DNA of 64,000 nucleotides. Source: JAAFHB01 sp037133495 (GTDB lineage Bacteria > Bacteroidota > Bacteroidia > Bacteroidales > Prolixibacteraceae). The stretch is taken from positions 4,969-68,968 of the forward strand of contig JBAXOA010000008.1 in assembly GCA_037133495.1 (NCBI GenBank), in the 5' to 3' direction. Positions 46,652-55,008 of the stretch are shown here, piece after piece. A program made the position numbers and the translations under genes. The notes beneath the pieces are model-generated. The model saw only the letters and a list, made by a program, of their open reading frames with translations. It was not told where the DNA came from and did no database searches. The number at the start of each line of letters is the position of its first letter. Position 1 is the first letter of the stretch.

Positions 46652-46888
46652 TTAAGACCCTATTTTTGCGATTGGATTATTTTTCACATCATTATAAAAT
46701 TTGGCAAAAGTGGCATGCATATAAGGGATCATCAACAAGAAACCAATTCCAAATGTAAGAATACAGAGCAAAATCCATCCAATAAATCGCAGACGTAAAC
46801 AAAACCTTTTCCATTTATATCCATACTTCATCTTTTTACTCTTTTCAATCGCCTCCATTAATCTTATGGAAGGATTATCACATTTCAT
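46652..46888 (-). CDS. Short DUF975-like membrane protein (C-terminal half only)
   Basis: A 78-residue protein whose sequence (NPSIRLMEAIEKSKKM, then KWKRFCLRLRFIGWILL and TFGIGFLLMIPYMHATFAKF) matches from memory the C-terminal half of DUF975 membrane proteins, normally about 200 residues. The N-terminal half, with several helices, is missing: the upstream frame stays open but runs into the divergent M13 peptidase gene and does not look like DUF975. It may be a shortened working gene with one to two helices, or a remnant. Confidence 0.6.
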   Translation of the reverse strand: MKCDNPSIRLMEAIEKSKKMKYGYKWKRFCLRLRFIGWILLCILTFGIGFLLMIPYMHATFAKFYNDVKNNPIAKIGS

Positions 46889-46891
46889 AAA

Positions 46892-46922
46892 CTTGTTCAG
46901 TTCACAAAAAAATGTAATTTTG
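46892..46922 (+). promoter_or_regulatory. Promoter of the M13 peptidase gene
   Basis: CTTG (46892-46895), 19 bp, then TAATTTTG (46915-46922), an exact match to TAnnTTTG with a one-base-off -33. The gene starts 22 bp downstream. Confidence 0.55.
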
Positions 46923-46944
46923 AACCTTGTAAAATTTTAATATC

Positions 46945-48984
46945 ATGAAAAATAAATCGTTATTAACTACACTTTTCTTGTGCGGAATGACAACAGGAAT
47001 ATTTCTTGCGTGCAGCGATAAAACGCAGCAAAAAATGGAGCCGGCAATTAGTCTGGCCGACATGGACACCAAGGTTGATCCAGGTCATGATTTCGATGCT
47101 TATGCCAATGGGGGATGGAAAAAATTAAATCCATTGCCTTCCGACCGCGCCCGTTTTGGGTCTTTCGATAAATTAGCTGAGCTGGCTGAAAAGCAATTGA
47201 ATGAATTAGTAAAAGAAACTGCTTCAAAGAAAAATGAAAAAGGGACGATCGCGGATAAAACGGCAACTCTTTTCAATCTTGGAATGGATTCTGCCAAAAT
47301 CGCCAGTCAAGGAATTGCTCCGTTGGCACCTTATTTTGAGGAAATTCAAAAATTAGCCACAAAAGATGATGTTGAGATAGAGATTGCTAAATTTCACAGT
47401 TACGGATTTTCTCCATTATTTGGTTTTTATGGCTCCTCTGATGCCAAGAACAGTTCAATGGTGATTGCTCAGCTTACGCAAGGCGGAATTGGAATGCCCG
47501 ACCGTGATTATTACCTGAACGATGATGACCGCTCCAAAGACCTGAGGACCAAGTATCTTGTTTACATTGAAAAGATGTTTAAACTTCTTGGGGAAGATGA
47601 GGCTACTGCCCAAAAATCGACTCAGATTATCATGAACTTGGAAACCCGTCTGGCAAAAGCGTCAATGACAAGGCTTGAGCAGCGCGATCCAAACAAAACC
47701 TATAATAAAACCACAACGAAAGGTTTATCTGAAATATCACCTTCCTTTAACTGGATTCGGTACTTCAAATCTCAAAATATTGGCGATCCGGGAGAAATCA
47801 ACCTGAATCAACCGCTGTTTGTCCGTGAAATCAGTGCCGTTATCAAAGAGGTTTCTGTTGAAGACTGGAAAGTTTACTTGCGCTGGGAGTTGATCAACAG
47901 CACAGCATCTTATCTTTCGGATGATTATGTCAATGCCAAATTTGATTTCTACGGCAGGGCGATGTCGGGTACAGAGAAAATGCGGCCAAGGTGGAAAAGG
48001 GTGCTGGGTGTTACAAGCGAAGCACTTAGCGAGGCAATTGGTCAGCTTTACGTAGCCAAATACTTTCCTGCCGAAGCGAAAGAACGAATGGTTAAGTTGG
48101 TTGCGAATCTGCGCGTTTCGCTTGGAGAGCGGATCAAAAATCTCGAGTGGATGGGTGCCGAAACGAAAGTGAAAGCATTGGAGAAATTGAATGCCATCAA
48201 CGTAAAAATTGGTTATCCTGATAAATGGCGTGACTATTCCGAACTTGAAATCTCAGATGATTCGTATGTTCAGAATGTAATTCGTTCCAATAAATTTGAA
48301 ACGGCTTTCAATTATTCCAAAATCAATAAACCAGTTGATAAAACCCAATGGTTTATGTCGCCTCAAACGGTGAATGCATACTACGCTCCCGACATGAACG
48401 AAATTGTATTCCCGGCTGCTATCCTGCAACCTCCCTTCTTTTTTCTGAATGGCGACGACGCAGTCAATTATGGCGCTATCGGCGTAGTGATCGGACATGA
48501 AATGACCCACGGATTCGACGATGAAGGTCGTAAATATGATAAAATAGGAAATCTTACCGATTGGTGGACAGCTGAAGATTCAAAATTATTTGATGCAAGA
48601 ACAAAAGTTCTGGTTGACCAGTTCAGCAGTTTCGTGGTACTTGATTCAATACATGCTGACGGCAAATTAAGTTTAGGTGAAAACATTGCAGATTTCGGTG
48701 GTTTGAACATCTCTTATCAGGCATTTAAACTGGCCAATAAGGAAACCAGCGCAATCGATGGATTTACTCCTGATCAAAGGTTTTACCTCGCTTATGCCCA
48801 TGTGTGGGCTCAAAACATCAGGGATAAAGAGATTCTTCGCAGAACTAAAGAAGATCCACATTCACTTGGAAATCTGAGAGTTATTGGCCCATTAAAGAAT
48901 ATTCCTGAGTTTTACACAGCATTCAATATCAAACCGGGACAGCCGATGTACCTGGAGGAAGCTCACCGTGCAAAAATCTGGTAG
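46945..48984 (+). CDS. M13-family zinc endopeptidase (PepO/neprilysin type), lipoprotein
   Basis: A 679-residue predicted lipoprotein (ACSDK after the hydrophobic signal). The N-terminal M13 domain opens VDPGHDFDAYANGGWKKLNPLP. The catalytic domain has the zinc motif HEMTH in VIGHEMTHGFDDEG, NAYYAPDMNEIVFPAAILQPP, the third ligand Glu in GENIADFGGLNIS, and the C-terminal substrate-binding Arg region. Members cleave oligopeptides in the periplasm or at the surface. It has its own promoter and terminator, so it is a single-gene unit. Confidence 0.93.
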   Translation: MKNKSLLTTLFLCGMTTGIFLACSDKTQQKMEPAISLADMDTKVDPGHDFDAYANGGWKKLNPLPSDRARFGSFDKLAELAEKQLNELVKETASKKNEKGTIADKTATLFNLGMDSAKIASQGIAPLAPYFEEIQKLATKDDVEIEIAKFHSYGFSPLFGFYGSSDAKNSSMVIAQLTQGGIGMPDRDYYLNDDDRSKDLRTKYLVYIEKMFKLLGEDEATAQKSTQIIMNLETRLAKASMTRLEQRDPNKTYNKTTTKGLSEISPSFNWIRYFKSQNIGDPGEINLNQPLFVREISAVIKEVSVEDWKVYLRWELINSTASYLSDDYVNAKFDFYGRAMSGTEKMRPRWKRVLGVTSEALSEAIGQLYVAKYFPAEAKERMVKLVANLRVSLGERIKNLEWMGAETKVKALEKLNAINVKIGYPDKWRDYSELEISDDSYVQNVIRSNKFETAFNYSKINKPVDKTQWFMSPQTVNAYYAPDMNEIVFPAAILQPPFFFLNGDDAVNYGAIGVVIGHEMTHGFDDEGRKYDKIGNLTDWWTAEDSKLFDARTKVLVDQFSSFVVLDSIHADGKLSLGENIADFGGLNISYQAFKLANKETSAIDGFTPDQRFYLAYAHVWAQNIRDKEILRRTKEDPHSLGNLRVIGPLKNIPEFYTAFNIKPGQPMYLEEAHRAKIW

Positions 48985-49001
48985 TAAATCCTAAATCTTA
49001 T

Positions 49002-49035
49002 AAAAAAGCCGGATCCTTTGTGTTCCGGCTTTTTT
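49002..49035 (+). terminator. Intrinsic terminator after the M13 peptidase
   Basis: AAAAAAGCCGGA and TCCGGCTTTTTT form a perfect 12-bp stem with a 10-nt loop, 17 nt after the stop codon, with a run of T on the 3' side. Confidence 0.9.
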
Positions 49036-49164
49036 ATATACAAATTGAAACAAATCATGAATGAATAATGACAATTCTAAATATTTTTATCAGTTTCAAC
49101 AATAATATGGAATATAATTACCATCTTTAGAAGCTAATTTATTTAATTAAAACCAGCTCCTATT

Positions 49165-49824
49165 ATGCTTGAAAACCTTAAACACCAGGTCTACAAGGCC
49201 AGCTTAAGGCTTGTAGAACAGGGTCTTGTTATTTACACCTGGGGTAATGTCAGTACCATTGACAGAGCAAGTGGTTTGGTGGTGATCAAACCATCAGGAG
49301 TTTCGTACGAAGAGATGATTCCTGCCGATATGGTTGTGATGGATTTGGATGGGAATATTATTGAAGGAAATCTAAAACCTTCAACTGACACGAACACTCA
49401 TTTAGTGTTGTATAAAAGTTTCAGCCAGATTGGGGCGATATTTCATTCACATTCGGAATACGCCACCTGCTGGGCTCAGGCCGGCAGAGGTATTCCCCCA
49501 CTGGGCATCACCCACGCTAATTTTTTCAATGGCGAAATTCCTTGCACCCTTCCGCTAAGCATTGAGCAGGTAGAGCATGATCTGGAATATGAAACAGGAA
49601 AAATGATTGTAAATACATTCCTTTCAAGAGATATTGATCCAATGCGAATTCCTGGCGTACTTGTTCACGGCCATGGACCATTTTGCTGGGGAAAAGATGT
49701 GAGCAGCGCTTTTGACCATACTGTTGTCATTGAGAAAGTTGCACGAATGGCGTATCGCACGCTGGCTTTAAGCGAAGTTAAACCCGTTGAGAAAAAACTA
49801 CTCGATCACCACTTTTTTAAATAA
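49165..49824 (+). CDS. araD: L-ribulose-5-phosphate 4-epimerase family
   Basis: A 219-residue class II aldolase-fold enzyme. Diagnostic parts are TWGNVSTIDRASGLVVIKPSG, the zinc-ligand pair in AIFHSHSEYATCWAQAGRGIP, and the late VLVHGHGPFCWG. AraD, UlaF and SgbE epimerise L-ribulose- to D-xylulose-5-phosphate using retro-aldol chemistry. The length is normal. No arabinose or ascorbate genes lie beside it, so the physiological pathway is not shown. Confidence 0.85.
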   Translation: MLENLKHQVYKASLRLVEQGLVIYTWGNVSTIDRASGLVVIKPSGVSYEEMIPADMVVMDLDGNIIEGNLKPSTDTNTHLVLYKSFSQIGAIFHSHSEYATCWAQAGRGIPPLGITHANFFNGEIPCTLPLSIEQVEHDLEYETGKMIVNTFLSRDIDPMRIPGVLVHGHGPFCWGKDVSSAFDHTVVIEKVARMAYRTLALSEVKPVEKKLLDHHFFK

Positions 49825-49847
49825 TTAGCAAAACCTTTCTTCACTCC

Positions 49848-50681
49848 TTACCATCCAAGGTATTTATCCCCGTTCCACAATTTTTCCGGATCAAGATGAT
49901 CTTTTTCAATATCTTTGAAATAGCGGTAATTTCCAACTTTTAATTCAATGGTAGCAGCCTCATCACAGACAATTATACCATTGGCATGCAACTGAAGTGC
50001 GGAAATCGTCCACATGTGATTAACTCCACCCTCTATCGCTTTGTGCAACGCCCGTGATTTGTTGTGACCGGTCACAAGAATGAGTACTTCCCTTGCATCC
50101 ATAACTGTTCCGACGCCGACAGTAAGCGCCGATTTAGGAACTTTAGTTACATCATTATCGAAAAAACGGCTGTTTACCTGAATAGTATCTTCGTTGAGCG
50201 ACTTATCTCTGGTACGGGACGAAAGACTTGATCCCGGTTCGTTAAAAGCAATATGACCATCTGCGCCGATACCACCCATGAAAAGGTCAATGCCCCCTGC
50301 AGCAACAATACGTCCCTCATAATCAGAACATTCATCTTTCAGATTCAAGGCGTTTCCATCTAGAATATTGACATTTTCAGGCAAAATATCGATGTATTTG
50401 AAGAAATTATCCCACATAAAAGTATGGTAACTCTGCGGATGATCTTTGGCGATCCCGACATATTCATCCATATTAAATGTGATGACATTTTTAAATGAAA
50501 CCTTCCGTTCCTGATATAGCCGTATCAACTCTTTGTAGGTGCCAAGAGGAGTGCTGCCGGTGGGAAGCCCGAGCACAAAAGGCTTTTCGGAGGTGCGTAA
50601 AGATTCATTTATCCTTCGTGCGATGTAAACTGCTGACCATCTTGCTACGCCAACCGCCTCTGATTGAATTATAAGTCTCAT
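49848..50681 (-). CDS. nagB: Glucosamine-6-phosphate deaminase
   Basis: A 277-residue enzyme converting glucosamine-6-phosphate to fructose-6-phosphate and ammonia. Motifs are the start MRLIIQSEAVGVARWSA, FVLGLPTGSTPLGTYKELI, TFNMDEYVGIAKDHPQSYH, and LFMGGIGADGHIAFNEPGSS with the catalytic Asp and His. The frame extends 19 codons further to 50738, but the ATG at 50681 gives the standard NagB N-terminus. It could process GlcNAc released by the GH20 enzyme elsewhere in the window. Confidence 0.93.
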   Translation of the reverse strand: MRLIIQSEAVGVARWSAVYIARRINESLRTSEKPFVLGLPTGSTPLGTYKELIRLYQERKVSFKNVITFNMDEYVGIAKDHPQSYHTFMWDNFFKYIDILPENVNILDGNALNLKDECSDYEGRIVAAGGIDLFMGGIGADGHIAFNEPGSSLSSRTRDKSLNEDTIQVNSRFFDNDVTKVPKSALTVGVGTVMDAREVLILVTGHNKSRALHKAIEGGVNHMWTISALQLHANGIIVCDEAATIELKVGNYRYFKDIEKDHLDPEKLWNGDKYLGW

Positions 50682-50781
50682 ATTGATGAAGTGTTTTTTT
50701 CTGTCTGTAAAATTGGCGAATTTTTCCTGATTAATCATTCATTATTATTTTTCTAATCACAAATATGAAGATTGGTATTGC

Positions 50782-50789
50782 TATTTTTG
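50782..50789 (+). promoter_or_regulatory. Candidate -7 element for the DMT transporter
   Basis: TATTTTTG matches TAnnTTTG, 19 bp before the start codon. A good -33 match is not seen. Confidence 0.35.
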
Positions 50790-50808
50790 TCGCCAATTAA
50801 TCATAAGC

Positions 50809-51708
50809 ATGCAAATAGGTCATTTGGGTGAATTGGCGGGGGTATTTACAGCGATATGCTGGACAGCTTCCGCGTTATCGTTTTCGTTGGCAACACGCCG
50901 GGCCGGATCCCTCGCAGTAAATATTGCACGTTTAATTATCGCAATGGGAATGTTTATGGTGTGGTCCAAAATCATGCGGGGCTACTGGACGCCGTCTGAT
51001 GCCACTCCTGAAGCATGGAAATGGCTTTCAATATCAGGGCTAGTCGGCTTTGTTGCAGGCGATTACTGTCTATTCAAATCTTATTCTTATCAGTCAGCAA
51101 AACTTTCGATGTTAATAATGTCCCTTGCTCCTCCCGTAGCTACATTGGCCGGAGCTGTGATTCTGCATGAAAAACTAACCTGGCTGAATGGATTGGGAAT
51201 GGTATTGGTTTTATCGGGAATCGCAATCGTAATCCTGAAACGACCCGAATCGGAAACCAATAATTCACGATTAAACTACCCTGTTAAAGGATTATTGTTG
51301 GCTCTCGGAGGCGCTATAGGTCAAGGAATCGGGGCAGTATTCTCCAAACTAGGAATGGGAAGTTACGATCCCTTCGCCTCCTCACAGATAAGGGTTATCA
51401 CCGGAATTTTGGGTTTTATTGTAATTATTTCAATTGCAAAGGAATGGAAGTCAATCACCGTTTCATTAAAAAATAATAATGCGATGTTGCCACTTTTTAT
51501 CGGATCCTTCTTTGGACCGTTTCTTGGCGTTTCACTTAGTCTTCTGGCCTTTCAGCACACATCTGTCGGAATTGCCTCAACACTGATAGCAACAGTTCCG
51601 GTATTTATTTTAATCCCTTCTGTGTTGGTATTTAAGGAGAAACTCAACTGGAAAGAGGTGGTCGGAGCATTTCTGGCAGTGAGTGGAATGGCCATTTTTT
51701 TTCTTTGA
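50809..51708 (+). CDS. DMT-family transporter (two EamA domains)
   Basis: A 299-residue membrane protein with ten predicted helices in two EamA repeats: one ending LAPPVATLAGAVILHEKLTWL, the second ending TVPVFILIPSVLVFKEKLNWKEVVGAF. EamA/DMT proteins export or import small metabolites. The kdn operon begins 162 bp downstream on the same strand; a functional link is possible but not shown. Confidence 0.82.
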   Translation: MQIGHLGELAGVFTAICWTASALSFSLATRRAGSLAVNIARLIIAMGMFMVWSKIMRGYWTPSDATPEAWKWLSISGLVGFVAGDYCLFKSYSYQSAKLSMLIMSLAPPVATLAGAVILHEKLTWLNGLGMVLVLSGIAIVILKRPESETNNSRLNYPVKGLLLALGGAIGQGIGAVFSKLGMGSYDPFASSQIRVITGILGFIVIISIAKEWKSITVSLKNNNAMLPLFIGSFFGPFLGVSLSLLAFQHTSVGIASTLIATVPVFILIPSVLVFKEKLNWKEVVGAFLAVSGMAIFFL

Positions 51709-51870
51709 AAATATTCTCAAAATAAGTGTAATTTTACGGGTTTTAAAGAAACAGCTGAAAGTAATTCATTTAATTGTATAAGATTCCCCTTCGAGAGGGT
51801 GTATCAAATGATTACGCAACTTTCATGTGTATTTTAATAAATTGATTGTTAATAGATTAATAGACTTATT

Positions 51871-53064
51871 ATGGCAGGCACCGAACTTTTCGGAAACGAA
51901 GAACGAAAAGAAGTATTGGATGTACTCGAGACAGGAATCTTGTTTCGCTATGGTCATGATTCACAACGCAATGGCATTTGGAAAGCTAAAACTTTTGAGC
52001 AGGAATTCAGCACCTATCTTGGCGCAAAACATACTCATTTCTGCGCCAGTGGAACAGCAGCTGATTCATTATCACTGGCATGTTGTGGCATCGGCTACGG
52101 CGACGAGGTGATTGTTCCACCCTATACTTTTATCGCACCAATTGAAGCGGTTCTGTTAGCCGGAGCAATTCCTGTATTTGCGGAGATCGACGAAACGTTG
52201 TGCTTAAGTCCTGAAGGTATCGAGAGAGCCATCACTCCGCGGACTAAAGCTGTACTTTTAATTCAGGTATTTGGATCGATGGCCAGGATGGATGAAATAC
52301 TTGCAGTTTGTGAAAAGCATAATCTTATTCTGATTGAGGATGCTGCACCTGCATTAGGAGGCAGTTACAAAGGTAAAATGTTGGGAAATTTCGGGAAAAT
52401 ATCCGCTTTTTCATTCGACTTCTATAAAATCATCACAGCCGGCGAAGGTGGTGCGATTGCAACAAACGATGATGAATTATACGAACGGGCTCATCGGTAT
52501 TCCGATCATGGTCACGATCATATTGGAAATGTGCGGGGAGCTGAGCAGCATCCTATTTTGGGCTATAATTTTCGTGGATCAGAACTTGGGGCAGCCGTGG
52601 TGTTAGCCCAACTTCGAAAGCTTCCCTATATGATTGAGAAACAGAAGGCACACCAAAAAGTACTAAAAGACGTTTTACAGGAATTTCCGGAAATTCGGTT
52701 CAGAAATGTTCCCGACGAAGATGGAGACTCGGCGACCTTTCTCTCTTTCTTTCTTCCTGATCCCGATAAGGCAATAAAAGTCTTCGACGAATTCCAGAAG
52801 GAGGAATTGAGCGCCTCTTATTGGTACAGAAATAATTTTCACTACCACCGCCAATGGGGCCACTTAAAGGAGATGAAATCGATCTTCAATCTTCCTGTAA
52901 TGAAAATAAATAATGCTCCTGACTATCGAAATATACAAGTACCTCAATCAGATGCAATTATGCAAAAATTGATGATGACTCAGATTATGGTAACCTGGAG
53001 CGAAGAGGAATTAAATACATTAGCCGGCAAAATGAGGTCGGCAATTAAAAAAGCACTTAAATAA
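51871..53064 (+). CDS. kdnA: PLP aminotransferase, probable 8-amino-3,8-dideoxy-manno-octulosonate synthase
   Basis: A 397-residue DegT/DnrJ/EryC1/StrS-family aminotransferase. The PLP lysine is Lys186 in SFDFYKIITAGEGGAIA, with Asp157 in LIEDAAPALGG and FCASGTAADSLSL at the cofactor phosphate. Next to a KdnB-type dehydrogenase and kdsA, it is best read as KdnA, which transaminates 8-oxo-Kdo with glutamate to give Kdo8N, as described in Shewanella. Other sugar aminotransferases share the fold, so the substrate comes from context. The kdnB gene starts 7 bp later. Confidence 0.8.
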   Translation: MAGTELFGNEERKEVLDVLETGILFRYGHDSQRNGIWKAKTFEQEFSTYLGAKHTHFCASGTAADSLSLACCGIGYGDEVIVPPYTFIAPIEAVLLAGAIPVFAEIDETLCLSPEGIERAITPRTKAVLLIQVFGSMARMDEILAVCEKHNLILIEDAAPALGGSYKGKMLGNFGKISAFSFDFYKIITAGEGGAIATNDDELYERAHRYSDHGHDHIGNVRGAEQHPILGYNFRGSELGAAVVLAQLRKLPYMIEKQKAHQKVLKDVLQEFPEIRFRNVPDEDGDSATFLSFFLPDPDKAIKVFDEFQKEELSASYWYRNNFHYHRQWGHLKEMKSIFNLPVMKINNAPDYRNIQVPQSDAIMQKLMMTQIMVTWSEEELNTLAGKMRSAIKKALK

Positions 53065-53071
53065 ATTAAAT

Positions 53072-54148
53072 ATGTACAGAAATTTAAAGGCAGTCGGTCG
53101 AATTCTTTATGGTCGGAATAGTTTTGACCAATTAGGAGACGTGCTCGGTGAATTACGTCTTGAAAAGGATTCTTATGTACTTTTTCTTGTTGATGAATAT
53201 TTTGAAGGTAAAGATTTCCTGAAACGGATTCCTCTTCAACCACAGGACATTCTTAAAATTATTGATATCACAGATGAACCAAAAACAACGACAGTCGACA
53301 AAATAGTTGCAGAGTTAAAAAATCTTCGGCCTGAATTACCCGTTTCAGTAGTAGGAATCGGCGGTGGAAGTGTGATGGATTATGCAAAAGCAATCCGTTT
53401 GATGTTTACAAACGAAGGCTCATCCGCTCAATATCAAGGCCTTGATTTTATTAAAAACAAAGGAGTACATTGCACACTGATACCTACAATCTCAGGAACA
53501 GGTGCCGAGGCATCGATAACAACTGTACTAACAGGTCCGGTAAAAAAGCTGGGTATTAAAGGTAATTTTACTGCTGCAGACCAGCTGATCCTTGATCCTG
53601 CATTGATTGCTTCAGTTCCGGAACCACAACGATTCTACACAGCAATGGACTGTTATATCCATAATATTGAAGCGCTAAATGGCTATAGGAAATCAGTCAT
53701 GGGAGACTCACTAGGGACTGAATCATTGCGTATTTTCAGAGATATCTATCTAAGCAATGACAGCCGTTCCCCTGAAAATGAAGAAAAACTGATGATCGCT
53801 TCTTATCTGGGCGGACTCTCTCTGACCTATTCGGAAGTTGGCGCCTGTCATGCTATTTCATACGGACTGGCAACAGTAACGTCGATTCATCATGGCGTAG
53901 GCAACTGTGTTGTATTCAATCAGCTCGAAGAATTCTATCCTGAAGGCGTAAAGGAATTCAGAGAGATGATGCGCCTGAACAACATTACCATACCACAGGG
54001 CGTCACAGCGGGCTGTACAGCGGAAGAAATAGAGAAAATGATTGACGTATCCCTTACACTGGTCTTTATGTGGCAACATGTTTGTGGTCCGGATTGGGAG
54101 AAAATAATCACTCGTGAAAAACTCCGCGGACTGTTCCTTAAAATGTAA
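53072..54148 (+). CDS. kdnB: Iron-containing dehydrogenase, probable Kdo 8-oxidase
   Basis: A 358-residue group III metal-dependent alcohol dehydrogenase. The nucleotide loop is SVVGIGGGSVMDYAKAIR. Metal ligands are suggested by the Asp in LILDPALIASV, the His in YIHNIEALNG, and two more in ACHAISYG and SIHHGVGNCVVFN. KdnB of Shewanella oxidises C8 of Kdo to the aldehyde, the substrate of KdnA. The partner gene kdnA is directly upstream and kdsA begins 10 bp downstream, which supports the call strongly. Confidence 0.82.
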   Translation: MYRNLKAVGRILYGRNSFDQLGDVLGELRLEKDSYVLFLVDEYFEGKDFLKRIPLQPQDILKIIDITDEPKTTTVDKIVAELKNLRPELPVSVVGIGGGSVMDYAKAIRLMFTNEGSSAQYQGLDFIKNKGVHCTLIPTISGTGAEASITTVLTGPVKKLGIKGNFTAADQLILDPALIASVPEPQRFYTAMDCYIHNIEALNGYRKSVMGDSLGTESLRIFRDIYLSNDSRSPENEEKLMIASYLGGLSLTYSEVGACHAISYGLATVTSIHHGVGNCVVFNQLEEFYPEGVKEFREMMRLNNITIPQGVTAGCTAEEIEKMIDVSLTLVFMWQHVCGPDWEKIITREKLRGLFLKM

Positions 54149-54158
54149 AAATGCAAGA

Positions 54159-54989
54159 ATGAAAAAAATAATTAAAGTCGGGAATGTTGAGTGTGGTGCA
54201 GATAAACTGTTTCTAATTGCTGGTCCATGCGTTGTTGAAGATGAGAAAACAATGATGGATACAGCTGAATTTTTAGTTGAATTATCGCTAAAGCTTGATC
54301 TTCCGCTTATCTTCAAATCTTCATTCCAGAAAGACAATCGCAGTTCTGCAGATTTCTATTCCGGACCGGGGATCGATAAAGGACTTGCTATACTTCAGAA
54401 AATTAAAGAACAATTTAAGGTGCCGGTACTGACTGATATTCATTATCCCGATCAGATTGCGGCGGCGGCAGCTGTTGTAGATGTGATCCAGATACCCGCT
54501 TACCTTGTTATGCAGACCACCCTGGTGGTGGAAGCGGCTAAAACCGGCAAAGTAATTAATCTGAAACATGCTCAGTTTCTATCACCCGAGAATATGATTA
54601 AACCGTTACTAAAAGTAGAACAAGCGGGAAATACCAATATTATGGTAACTGAAAGAGGTTATGCTTTTGGTTATAACGACCTGATAGTTGATCCGCGCAG
54701 TTTCTATCATTTACGTACTACAGGCTATCCTGTGATTTTTGATGTGACACATTCCATTCGAAAATATGGGATTCCGAGTTCAGATCCTGCAGGTGGCTCC
54801 CGGGAGTTTATCCCAACTTTGGCTCGTGCCGGAGTTGCCGCCGGTATCGATGGATTATTTGTTGAGGTACATCCCGATCCGTCGCGCGCATTATGCGATG
54901 CAGCAAGTCAAATGTGCATTGCAGATGTCACTGAATTCCTTAAACCACTGATTGACATTCACAATGTTGAAGTAAAATACAGATCATAA
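54159..54989 (+). CDS. kdsA: 3-deoxy-8-phosphooctulonate (Kdo-8-phosphate) synthase
   Basis: A 276-residue enzyme condensing arabinose-5-phosphate with phosphoenolpyruvate to Kdo-8-phosphate. Motifs are LIAGPCVVEDEKTMMDTAE, FKSSFQKDNRSS, VLTDIHYP and MVTERGYAFGYNDLIVDPRS. The start at 54159 (MKKIIKVGNVECG) is preferred; the frame extends to a GTG at 54114 inside kdnB with no family similarity. It makes the Kdo that KdnB and KdnA would modify, in the same operon. Confidence 0.93.
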   Translation: MKKIIKVGNVECGADKLFLIAGPCVVEDEKTMMDTAEFLVELSLKLDLPLIFKSSFQKDNRSSADFYSGPGIDKGLAILQKIKEQFKVPVLTDIHYPDQIAAAAAVVDVIQIPAYLVMQTTLVVEAAKTGKVINLKHAQFLSPENMIKPLLKVEQAGNTNIMVTERGYAFGYNDLIVDPRSFYHLRTTGYPVIFDVTHSIRKYGIPSSDPAGGSREFIPTLARAGVAAGIDGLFVEVHPDPSRALCDAASQMCIADVTEFLKPLIDIHNVEVKYRS

Positions 54990-55008
54990 ATTTAAATTAA
55001 TAATTCTT

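Noticed and set aside
54114..54158. GTG start giving a 15-residue extension of KdsA
   Set aside because: The extension lies inside the end of kdnB, has no family similarity, and a standard ATG with the normal N-terminus follows at 54159.
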